14,037 bases of DNA. It comes from an uncultured Desulfobacterium sp. (GTDB taxonomy: Bacteria > Desulfobacterota > Desulfobacteria > Desulfobacterales > Desulfobacteraceae). Below the pieces are notes generated by a model that searched no databases, was not told the DNA's origin, and saw only the letters and a program-made list of their open reading frames with translations. The stretch is taken from NCBI GenBank assembly GCA_937124525.1, contig CAKZLA010000150.1, positions 1-14,037 of the forward strand, given 5' to 3'. Position 1 is the stretch's first letter. Each line of letters starts with the position of its first letter. This document shows, in pieces, positions 1-6,242 of this stretch. The position numbers and the translations under genes were made by a program.

Positions 1-316
1 GGTCTTATATTAAATCAGTAGTTGAGCTATGAACATTGTATCAAACCAGGATTATTTGAGAAATTCAGTGAATACTAATATAGTCTGAACCCAATGTCAA
101 TTGGATTCTAAGATTTCCATGGGTGGTGATTCAATCCTTGGATCTGATTCGGGACACAAACATCCCGTAGATGGAGATCATCAATGAGAGAGACAAGCGT
201 ACTGTATAACTGCCACGGGCAGATCATGATTTATCCATGGTTCTGCCCACAACGAAGCATGAAAGAAGGTTAGGCGTGCCTACTCTTTCATATGAAAGTG
301 TATTTAAAGCGGGGAA
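1..316. other. Intergenic tail downstream of cas6, no supported gene
   Basis: No convincing coding region is visible in these 316 bases on either strand. The stretch is rich in inverted repeats. Positions 217-248 hold GGGCAGATCATG paired with CATGGTTCTGCCC around a short loop, with one bulged base. CGGGA...TCCCG occurs near 150-167. Positions 261-289 pair GAAAGA and TAGGC with GCCTA and TCTTTC, and 285-298 is a perfect 14-bp palindrome centred on CATATG. No tRNA, rRNA, transposase or clear CRISPR repeat was recognised. It may hold the transcription end of cas6 and the boundary of the locus. Confidence 0.4.
261..298 (-). terminator. Possible hairpin terminator of the cas6 transcript
   Basis: Just downstream of the cas6 stop codon, GAAAGA (261-266) pairs with TCTTTC (284-289) and TAGGC (271-275) pairs with GCCTA (278-282). 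An overlapping palindrome lies at 285-298. There is no run of T after the stem on the minus strand, so a classical intrinsic terminator is not supported. The structure could equally stabilise the 3' end or bind a protein. Confidence 0.25.
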
Positions 317-1375
317 TCAGCTTCCCAGGGAGATAACACCCGGAAGCGCCTCCCAGCCCTGGAGGTCAAAACGTCCCAGGCCGTACACGGTTTTGGAGCC
401 TATGCCCAGAAAGAAGCCTGCGGCCAAAAGGGGAATAAAAGTGGTGGTATCTCCTTTGAGGATCAATTTGCCGGTCAGACCTTTTAAGGAAATGGGTTTG
501 TTCCGGTGCCTGGAAAACCAGGATGCCTTTTCCAGGGTAAGGTAGCTGTAGGTGGTGATCTCCTCCGCTCCTTTGAAAAACGTCCGGGAAAAGCTTCCCA
601 TGTCGTTGTTTTCGGACTGGTACGTCCGTTTCAAATCTCTCAAGCGGGCAATGATGGATTGGAGAAAGGGGACAAAGGTAAACTGTTTTTGCATTCGTTT
701 GAGTTGCAGGGGGGTGCAGAAACGGAGTTCAAGAAGATCGTCTCCAGGTCTTCCCGTGAGGCATTCCGGGGAGGGAAGGGCGCTGATCCAGCGGGACAAG
801 GGAGCACCGGGGTACTCCTGCAGAATATTGTCTTCCTCTGAAATGGAGAATCCCGCAGGGCTGTCTCCCTTTTCCGGTTTAAAGGACTGCCAGGACAAAG
901 GGGTGATGGACAGCTCTTTTCTCAGCGTCACTGCCGCATGGAACAGGGATTCCAGCATGGGCCTTCTGAAGCGGATGGCCTCTGGTCCGATGAGCGTCAG
1001 TACCAGGCTGCCCTCTTTCCCCTGCCGGACTATTTCATCCCCGGGTGGCAGAGGCATGGCCAACGTGTAGGGTCTGGGGGGATCGGCATGGCAAAGGCCT
1101 TTACCTTTATTCCCGATGGTCTCGCAGGTCGGGGCAAAGAGCATGGTGTAGCAGCAGGCAAAAGCCCTGCCGCAGCCTCCACAGGATCGTTTCTCGTAAT
1201 CCGGGAAGGGGCAGAACCGTCCCTTGAGGATGGCTCCCAGCAGACTTCTGAATGCCGGCACCACATCCATGGGCCTCAGGTCCGTTTCTGCCCTCAAGGG
1301 GAGGCGGAAGACGGCGATTTCAAGATTCAACAGGGGAGTTATTTCGTAGGGGAGATCTTTTGGGGATAGAGGCAT
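317..1375 (-). CDS. cas6: Cas6 family pre-crRNA endoribonuclease
   Basis: 352 residues. Cas6 cuts the repeats of the long array transcript to release crRNA units. The C-terminal glycine-rich loop typical of RAMP-fold Cas6 proteins is clear at about residues 324-336 (GIGSKTVYGLGRF). The N-terminal half has a cysteine cluster (Cys55, 65, 68, 74, 75, 84) that could bind a metal. The ATG start has an AAGGAA ribosome binding site seven bases upstream. The gene lies 286 bp past the distal end of CRISPR array 1 on the same strand, so it may be cotranscribed with that array. It is separated from the cas2-cas1-RT operon by the array and preceded by a RAMP gene relic. Length and loop fit the family well; the catalytic residue cannot be assigned by eye. 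Confidence 0.85.
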   Translation of the reverse strand: MPLSPKDLPYEITPLLNLEIAVFRLPLRAETDLRPMDVVPAFRSLLGAILKGRFCPFPDYEKRSCGGCGRAFACCYTMLFAPTCETIGNKGKGLCHADPPRPYTLAMPLPPGDEIVRQGKEGSLVLTLIGPEAIRFRRPMLESLFHAAVTLRKELSITPLSWQSFKPEKGDSPAGFSISEEDNILQEYPGAPLSRWISALPSPECLTGRPGDDLLELRFCTPLQLKRMQKQFTFVPFLQSIIARLRDLKRTYQSENNDMGSFSRTFFKGAEEITTYSYLTLEKASWFSRHRNKPISLKGLTGKLILKGDTTTFIPLLAAGFFLGIGSKTVYGLGRFDLQGWEALPGVISLGS

Positions 1376-1404
1376 GTTGGGGTTCCTTTATAAGTAGATA
1401 GCCT

Positions 1405-1515
1405 TTTTGTCACGATTTTGGGATATCGAAGTTTGTCTACGGATGCCTGGGAGGTCCGATGGAAGCTGGCTTTTTTTTTGAAGCTGGCCATTCGTTGCAG
1501 TTTTGGTAAGCCCGC
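1405..1515 (-). pseudogene. Relic of a TIGR03986-type RAMP gene
   Basis: Reading the minus strand here gives a short in-frame stretch including RTSQASVDKLRYPKIVTK. It aligns with RASQIPVDKLRYPRAVTK of the intact large RAMP gene (DNA near 9833-9933). Similarity extends upstream: LPKLQRMASFKKK corresponds to LPQPLAKRVARFEKR. The DNA also aligns, for example CTGGGAGGTCCGATGG against CTGGGAGGCCCGATAG on the plus strand. Only about 35-40 codons survive. The frame is blocked by a TAG a few codons upstream and runs rightwards to leftwards into the start region of cas6. I read this as the decayed remains of a second copy of the RAMP gene, left by duplication or recombination. Confidence 0.8.
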
Positions 1516-1573
1516 ATTAAATAAAATCTACGAGAAAAAGTTCTCCGTAAAAAAGTGGTTGGGCCGGTGGCTT

Positions 1574-1606
1574 ATAAACGGTTTATCAAATATGGAATTA
1601 TTTGAT
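1574..1606. repeat. AT-rich inverted repeats in the array 1 trailer
   Basis: ATCAAATA (1585-1592) and TATTTGAT (1599-1606) form a perfect 8-bp stem with a 6-base loop. Next to it is a second small palindrome, ATAAAC-G-GTTTAT. They lie between the distal end of array 1 and the RAMP relic. They could end or process the array transcript, but no T-tract follows on the minus strand. Confidence 0.35.
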
Positions 1607-1661
1607 TTGCGAAAAAAGGGATATGTTTTCCCAGATGTTGCAGCGACACGGTCGAGGATGG

Positions 1662-2328
1662 TTGGATATCACCTTCATAAGCGGTGTCCATTCCAACCGG
1701 TAGATCCGCTCGACAAGATGCTTGGATACGGTCTTAATCACCTTCATAAGCGGTGTCCATTCCAACAGATTAAAGGAATCAAAAGAGGATCTTTTAGTGA
1801 GTCTTAATCACCTTCATAAGCGGTGTCCATTCCAACGTTGGCTTACTTGGAATGACGAGTGTCTTATTTATGTCTTAATCACCTTCATAAGCGGTGTCCA
1901 TTCCAACTTGATGATCTTTACGATTACACACCTTCTCCGCTGTCTTAATCACCTTCATAAGCGGTGTCCATTCCAACCCTCCAGAAAAATGAAGCGAACA
2001 TTGTTGGAGTCTTAATCACCTTCATAAGCGGTGTCCATTCCAACTTCTAAGTACCCAAACTTGGGGTTTTGTAGTTCAGTCTTAATCACCTTCATAAGCG
2101 GTGTCCATTCCAACGAAGGTGTTCCGTATGTTACGGCGGAAATCGAACAGTCTTAATCACCTTCATAAGCGGTGTCCATTCCAACTTACTCTCAGGCGCT
2201 TACATGGAAATCGATCTTGGGGTCTTAATCACCTTCATAAGCGGTGTCCATTCCAACACGAGTTCGGCGTTGGATTTGTCGGTGAAACAGACGTCTTAAT
2301 CACCTTCATAAGCGGTGTCCATTCCAAC
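1662..2328 (-). CRISPR. CRISPR array 1 (10 repeats, 9 spacers)
   Basis: Ten copies of a 36-bp repeat start at 1662, 1731, 1801, 1872, 1942, 2009, 2079, 2150, 2222 and 2293. Nine are identical as read. Spacers are 33, 34, 35, 34, 31, 34, 35, 36 and 35 bp, left to right. Orientation is minus: the crRNA-sense repeat begins GTTGGAATGG and ends GGTGATTAAGAC, giving the 8-base handle AUUAAGAC, similar to the type III consensus. A weak CACC/GGTG stem sits directly before the handle, as expected for Cas6 cleavage. The left-most repeat (1662-1697) has lost the handle half, which marks the old, leader-distal end. The conserved leader lies on the right. Confidence 0.98.
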
Positions 2329-2849
2329 TCTATCCTATGTTGGAATATGAAATAATTTTAGATAGTTGCGATGTGAAAAAATATGTATAAAAAGTTAAAA
2401 ATTGAATTAGTTTTTTCCTTATAACTTTGGCATGAAAAATGCTTTCTTGAAAAGTACGTAGTAATACATTGGAATCATAATGAATTTTTAATTTGTGAGG
2501 TATTGAAGATATCATGCAAAAATGTAATTTTGTGGTTAAATTGTAAGTGTTTAAAAAAATAGCTTACTTCAATGATTACAATAGGTTGTCAAAAAAAGGG
2601 TTTTTGTGTCTTTCCGTTAAGAAACTCCAAGAAAAGATTTTAATAATAAATTATTCTACATAAATGTCAGCAGCCGTCAACGTAAAACCTTTCTTTTTCA
2701 TCCCACGGATGGGCTTTCCGGTCAAGGGATAAAAAAAATTAACAGGGGGCAGGTAGTGGCATCTCCTGTCCTGAAAAGCCTATATGAAAAATCAGCATCC
2801 CTGTTATATTTGTCAGAAACCTCCACGATTTTTGCAAGCATTCATATCC
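2329..2849 (-). promoter_or_regulatory. Leader of CRISPR array 1
   Basis: This 521-bp AT-rich stretch lies between the newest repeat of array 1 and the RT stop codon and holds no supported gene. It aligns almost end to end with the flank of array 2 (8231-8755) with only a few indels, which identifies it as the leader. Conserved blocks include CTATCC next to the repeat, ATATGTATAAAAAGT, the small inverted repeat GCATGAAAAATGC near 2430-2442, ATGCAAAAATGTAATTTT near 2514, and a GC-richer block near 2668-2760. The region should hold the array promoter and the sequences recognised by the integration complex. The position matching the array 2 promoter is less consensus-like here (TTTAAC, then no good -10). 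Confidence 0.8.
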
Positions 2850-3692
2850 CTATTTATTCCTGGGTTTGCCGGGGAGTTTACGGCCCAGGAAGATCACCTT
2901 GGGGCTGGATGGAACGATCCTGGTTTTTTCCGGATGGAGCTGAAGGTCCAGCTTTTTTAAGCCGACTTCAACGCAGGTCCGGGCGGCGTGGGCATCTTTT
3001 TTGGACGGGGTAAAGACCAGGAAATCATCGGCGAACCTGACAAAGGGGAGGTTGTGGGCTGAGAGATGGCGGTCGAATTCCGTGAGGTAGAAGTTGCAAA
3101 GAAATGGAGAAATGACCCCACCCTGGGGAATGCCCCGGCGCCGGGCCAGGATGCCGGTTCTGGGAGCGCCGATATCGAGCCATTGGAGGATTAGGCTCAA
3201 AAGTTCCCGGTCGGACAGTGCCTTTCTCAGCTTTTTTTTTAAAGGTCCGTGGGGGATGTTATCGAAAAATGATTTTATGTCCCCGTCCACCAGCCAGTAC
3301 CAGCCGCATTTAAGGTGCTCCCTTACCCTTGCCATGACCATGTCAATGGAACGTCCGGCCCTGTAACCATAGGAGTCATGGTGGAACATGGCATCCCCTA
3401 TGGGATTGAGGACGGAGAGCACGGCCCGCTGGGCCAGTTTGTCTCTAAGGGTAAGAGCGGATATCACCCGTTTTTTTCCGTCTCCCTTGAGTACCGGAAA
3501 CATCCGGATTTGGGCCGGACGGTAATTGCCCGAGGCAAGTTCTTCTGCCAGGCGGGTAATGTGGAAAACGAAGTCCTTTTCCATCTCCTTCCTTGAAATG
3601 CCGTGATCCCAGATCGCCTTGTCGTTCCTAAGCTTTTTCCAAGCCCGGTTGAGGCTGGCCGGGGATGCCGCCTTTTTTAGCAGATTTCCCAT
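2850..3692 (-). CDS. CRISPR-associated reverse transcriptase (group II intron-like)
   Basis: 280 residues. RTs of this kind work with Cas1 and Cas2 and can allow spacers to be acquired from RNA. Motifs in order: SYGYRAGRS at 107-115, the first catalytic Asp in DGDIKSFFDNI (Asp138), RGIPQGGVISP at 186-196, the FADD active site (Asp222, Asp223) in VRFADDFLVF, LHPEKTRIV at 252-260, and VIFLG at 266-270. All catalytic aspartates are present. The protein ends about ten residues after the last RT motif, so the thumb/maturase domain of intron RTs is missing and no endonuclease domain is seen. The ATG lies three bases after the cas1 stop codon in the same frame, so translation is coupled. The gene ends at leader 1. 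Confidence 0.93.
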   Translation of the reverse strand: MGNLLKKAASPASLNRAWKKLRNDKAIWDHGISRKEMEKDFVFHITRLAEELASGNYRPAQIRMFPVLKGDGKKRVISALTLRDKLAQRAVLSVLNPIGDAMFHHDSYGYRAGRSIDMVMARVREHLKCGWYWLVDGDIKSFFDNIPHGPLKKKLRKALSDRELLSLILQWLDIGAPRTGILARRRGIPQGGVISPFLCNFYLTEFDRHLSAHNLPFVRFADDFLVFTPSKKDAHAARTCVEVGLKKLDLQLHPEKTRIVPSSPKVIFLGRKLPGKPRNK

Positions 3693-3695
3693 GGG

Positions 3696-4685
3696 TCAGA
3701 CCTTTACCCGGTTGCCGTCCCGGTCTGTTTCCCAGGATTGGATAAAGCGGTTGGTGTGGGCCTTTGCGGTCCTGTATAGATCAGGGGGAACACCATCTTC
3801 TTCATTTTCAGGGGAATTGCCCGCGCCAAAGGGCCAATTGGCCTTGAAATCCTCCCATGCTCCGTAGAAAATACCTCTGGCTGTTTTGGATAGCCTGCAT
3901 CCTTCCTGCTTTCCGGTTGTGAAGTCCCCGGGACTGAGGCGATCCGCAGCCAGGGCCAGGGCAAAGGCATCCACTCCGGGGCGCAGAGGTTCCATAATAT
4001 CCAGGACCAGGGAGTCCCGGCCCGGGTAGGGCGTATGGAGAAAACCGATCCCAGTATCCAACCCCCTTGCCAGAACTGCTTTGCGCACCTCTCCTCCCAT
4101 AAGGGTGTATCCCAGGGAAAGCAGAGCGTTCACCGGGTCTTTGGGGGGCCGTCTGTTTCGTCCTGAAAATTTCCATTCTTTAGATAGGAGGCCAGCCATG
4201 AAGGCGAACCATTCCCGTGCCGCGTTTCCTTCTATGCCCCTTATTTCATCTATGGAGGTGGCAATTTCCAGACGTTCAAGGCTGGTTTTGATAAAGGCGC
4301 AGTCCCGTTCAAGGCGGCTTGCCATCTCTTGCATGGCCATGAATTTTCCACGGATCGCCCAGGCTGCGGCCTTTTTGCAGGTTTCAGGATCGGACCAGGC
4401 TTTGAACTGAGAGATCCGGACCATGACAGCAGTGGAGGACCCCGGGGTGATCCATGCCCCTTCCCCTTTGCCCCTGGCCGGCAGAAGCAGGGAAGGGATG
4501 CCGTACTCAGCAAGTTTTCTCCAGACATTGCAGCCCACTTCCGGATTGCCATAGACCACCACCTGGCTGACCATGCCTAAAGGGATGCGCTGTAGCCCGG
4601 CACCGGGGCTGTCGATCCTCAATGCTTTGCCGTCCAGGCTGAGGCGCATGTCCTGTTTGTTCAGCACCACGCTCATTTTATCCAT
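3696..4685 (-). CDS. cas1: Cas1 spacer integrase
   Basis: 329 residues from the ATG at 4685, chosen because AAAGGAGG lies just upstream. A longer in-frame start at 4736 would overlap the preceding cas2. Cas1 is the metal-dependent integrase that inserts new spacers at the leader end of an array. The expected active-site residues are Glu152 (IRGIEGNAAREWF), His217 (GFLHTPYPGRDS) and the Asp229/Glu232 pair (LDIMEPLRPG). The N-terminal beta domain, roughly residues 1-80, and the helical catalytic domain both look complete. It lies 26 bp downstream of a cas2 gene and is followed by TGA-CCC-ATG, the start of the RT in the same frame. A fragment of a second cas1 copy survives at 8803-8850. Confidence 0.95.
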   Translation of the reverse strand: MDKMSVVLNKQDMRLSLDGKALRIDSPGAGLQRIPLGMVSQVVVYGNPEVGCNVWRKLAEYGIPSLLLPARGKGEGAWITPGSSTAVMVRISQFKAWSDPETCKKAAAWAIRGKFMAMQEMASRLERDCAFIKTSLERLEIATSIDEIRGIEGNAAREWFAFMAGLLSKEWKFSGRNRRPPKDPVNALLSLGYTLMGGEVRKAVLARGLDTGIGFLHTPYPGRDSLVLDIMEPLRPGVDAFALALAADRLSPGDFTTGKQEGCRLSKTARGIFYGAWEDFKANWPFGAGNSPENEEDGVPPDLYRTAKAHTNRFIQSWETDRDGNRVKV

Positions 4686-4711
4686 TTGCCGCCTCCTTTT
4701 TTGTTTACTGC

Positions 4712-5059
4712 CTACCTGCCAAAAAGTCTCTGCCACAGGGATCTTTTCTTTTTGACCTTTGTAATGTGCTGCGTTTTTGTTTGCCCGGGCATGACCAGGG
4801 GATAGCTATCGAGGATTCCTCCTGTGGTCCAGACTTTGTCTGGGCGCTCCACGGGATAGGCCCGGATATCATCTTCCTTTTTCTTGATCACTTGGGTAAG
4901 TTCATCCAGAAGATGGTTCATCTCCTGCTCATTGTGCTGGGTGAAGAAGACGGATTTCTGGACCGAAATCCCTTTTCGTTTCAACATTCGATGAACCCTG
5001 CCCAGCCGTAAGGGGTGGGCGATGTCGTAACAGACCATGTACCAGCCGGATTTTGCCAA
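4712..5059 (-). CDS. cas2: Cas2 protein, second copy of the tandem pair
   Basis: 115 residues. Cas2 dimers bridge Cas1 dimers during spacer integration. The first beta strand with the conserved Asp is WYMVCYDIAHP (Asp12), followed by a helix LRLGRVHRMLKRKG and VQKSVFF, the usual Cas2 ferredoxin-like layout. The C-terminus carries a basic tail (KVKKKRSLWQRLFGR) longer than in many Cas2 proteins. The start appears to be TTG, with AAAGGA eight bases upstream. It begins 12 bp after the end of the other cas2 and lies in the same frame. It differs clearly from that copy in sequence, so this is not a recent duplication. Confidence 0.88.
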   Translation of the reverse strand: MAKSGWYMVCYDIAHPLRLGRVHRMLKRKGISVQKSVFFTQHNEQEMNHLLDELTQVIKKKEDDIRAYPVERPDKVWTTGGILDSYPLVMPGQTKTQHITKVKKKRSLWQRLFGR

Positions 5060-5071
5060 AACACTTTTCCT

Positions 5072-5359
5072 TTAAGGGATATAGAAGAGGTTTTTTCCCA
5101 TGGCTGTGCGCCGGCCCAGTCCTCTGGAGAGAATCTTTCGGCCCGGTGCCACCCATGCCATGAGGAGATTGTCCGTATTTTTGTCGATTTCGTGGCTTAA
5201 TTGCATAAACAATTCTTCGGCTTGGGGCCGGGTCAATCGGCATTCATAGACGGATTTTTGATTGCTCAGGTTCCACTCCTTGAGGATCTGCCTTACCCTG
5301 GCCCGGATTTTATTTTTTGAAATGTCGTAGGCAACGACGATGGGACGGGGTCTGCCCAT
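5072..5359 (-). CDS. cas2: Cas2 protein, first copy of the tandem pair
   Basis: 95 residues, the first gene of the adaptation operon. The strand-one motif PIVVAYDISKNK carries the conserved Asp12. It is followed by the helix IRARVRQILKEWN and the segment QKSVYECRLT, typical of Cas2. The start ATG has AAAGGAGG six bases upstream. Downstream the gene stops with TAA, and only four codons in the same frame separate it from the next cas2. Two unlike Cas2 proteins encoded side by side suggest a heterodimer or two alternative partners for the Cas1-RT module; that is inference. Confidence 0.88.
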   Translation of the reverse strand: MGRPRPIVVAYDISKNKIRARVRQILKEWNLSNQKSVYECRLTRPQAEELFMQLSHEIDKNTDNLLMAWVAPGRKILSRGLGRRTAMGKNLFYIP

Positions 5360-5501
5360 GGTGCCTCCTTTGAATGTGTTTGCCCTTTTTTCCGGAATTT
5401 TAGCATTGTCCAGATGATTCAGGTATTTTACTGTAGAGACGTCTTCTGTGCCGGGTTTGTGAGAAAAAAGACTAAAAGACTTTGACCCAGACGTCCGTTC
5501 A

Positions 5502-5530
5502 AATTAACAGGATCACCACGTTTTAGTCAA
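5502..5530 (-). promoter_or_regulatory. Candidate sigma70-type promoter of the cas2-cas2-cas1-RT operon
   Basis: On the minus strand TTGACT (5525-5530) is followed after exactly 17 bases by TTAATT (5502-5507), about 140 bp upstream of the first cas2 start. An 8-bp inverted repeat, GACTAAAA / TTTTAGTC, flanks this region. The rest of the intergenic stretch 5360-5699 holds only the orphan repeat and its flank. The match is reasonable but made by eye only. Confidence 0.35.
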
Positions 5531-5606
5531 GGTTTGTTTTGTTACTTTTGTGAACGGTAAGCATCCATGCGCTATACTCTCAAATGGAAATGAAGAGGTA
5601 TTCAAA

Positions 5607-5642
5607 GTTTTAATCATCTCCATAGTAGGTGAGCATTGCAAC
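5607..5642 (-). repeat. Solitary diverged CRISPR repeat with leader-like flank
   Basis: This 36-bp segment aligns without gaps to the array repeat at 27 of 36 positions and keeps both ends: GTTG at the start and GATTAAAAC at the end in crRNA sense. The next bases on the plus strand, CTCTATCCTAAATTTGAAT, match the repeat-proximal part of leader 1 (TCTATCCTATGTTGGAAT). So a repeat-leader junction is preserved in the same orientation as the two arrays. No second repeat occurs at spacer distance. It lies upstream of the candidate cas2 promoter and is most likely the remnant of a third array; a regulatory role is possible. Confidence 0.75.
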
Positions 5643-5699
5643 CTCTATCCTAAATTTGAATGAATAATAACGGATTGACATTGACTATACGAAAATATT

Positions 5700-6242
5700 T
5701 TATTTTAACAATTCGTCTTTCTCAAAGGTAAATTGATTTAATCTTTGCATCTCATTTTCGATTTCATCATAGACATGATCAAGTCTTTTAAGTGACCTTT
5801 CAATGACAGATTCAGGCAGTCTTCCTTTTTGGGATGTGATTTTTTCAAAAGCATCCGCGTAAATTTCCATCAAGCCATTCATGCGGTCGCTAATTTTTTT
5901 GAATTGTTTATCCTTGATGCTGGCGTATAAGTCTCTTAAACATTGTGCATATAACATATTGGCTTGTTCAATATCATTTTTGATTTTAATGCGTTGTTCA
6001 TTTACCCGGGCATTGAAATAGTCTTTAACCCCCTCTTTTATCGCGTTGCATTTAGCTTGATATATTAAAATCAAACCTTCTGTTTGTGCTTTTTGTATCT
6101 TCCTCCGATCGCTTCGAGAGGCAGCCTTTCGAATTTCCAAGTGCTTCTCGTCATTTTCAATGTCTAAAGCTTTTTTTAGAATTTTTTCTTTTTCCGTCAA
6201 AGCTTTATTGTCAATGTATTGATTAGTATCATATGTGTTCAT
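5700..6242 (-). CDS. Hypothetical helical, charged protein (third gene of AT-rich cassette)
   Basis: 180 residues from the ATG at 6242, preferred because AAGGAGAA lies just upstream. Not recognised. The sequence is almost entirely helix-forming and rich in Lys, Glu, Asp and Ile, with probable coiled-coil segments around residues 15-50 and 75-110. No signal peptide, membrane segment or enzymatic motif is visible. Its start overlaps the end of the preceding membrane-protein gene by 14 bp, so the two are translationally coupled and probably act together. Base composition is much more AT-rich than the cas genes on either side. It could bind the cytoplasmic tails of the membrane partners; that is a guess from operon structure. 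Confidence 0.75.
   Translation of the reverse strand: MNTYDTNQYIDNKALTEKEKILKKALDIENDEKHLEIRKAASRSDRRKIQKAQTEGLILIYQAKCNAIKEGVKDYFNARVNEQRIKIKNDIEQANMLYAQCLRDLYASIKDKQFKKISDRMNGLMEIYADAFEKITSQKGRLPESVIERSLKRLDHVYDEIENEMQRLNQFTFEKDELLK

Noticed and set aside
13..46. Slight resemblance of the left edge (AGTAG-TGAGC...ATTG...CAAAC) to the orphan repeat
   Set aside because: Needs several insertions and lacks the conserved ends in register.
95..135. Possible very degenerate repeat in the opposite orientation (ATTGGA...GGTGATTCAATC)
   Set aside because: Only about 19 of 36 positions match and a gap is needed, without a leader-like flank; too weak to separate from chance.
268..282. GTTAGGC resembling an integron attC core
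   Set aside because: No partner core at a suitable distance and no cassette or integrase nearby.
506..1369. Several plus-strand open frames opposite cas6, and similar long ones opposite the RAMP, cas1 and RT genes
   Set aside because: They are antisense shadows of well-supported minus-strand genes and show no domains or ribosome binding sites.
1418..2355. Plus-strand open frames across array 1 with repeated HLHKRCPFQ or ITFISGVHSN
   Set aside because: They are translations of the CRISPR repeats in two frames, not proteins. The same occurs at 8101-8374 in array 2.
2330..2515. Minus-strand open frame of 61 codons in leader 1 and a similar one at 8274-8456 in leader 2
   Set aside because: Both fall in the conserved leader, but indels and substitutions alter the frames, there is no convincing ribosome binding site, and the conservation is explained by the leader itself.
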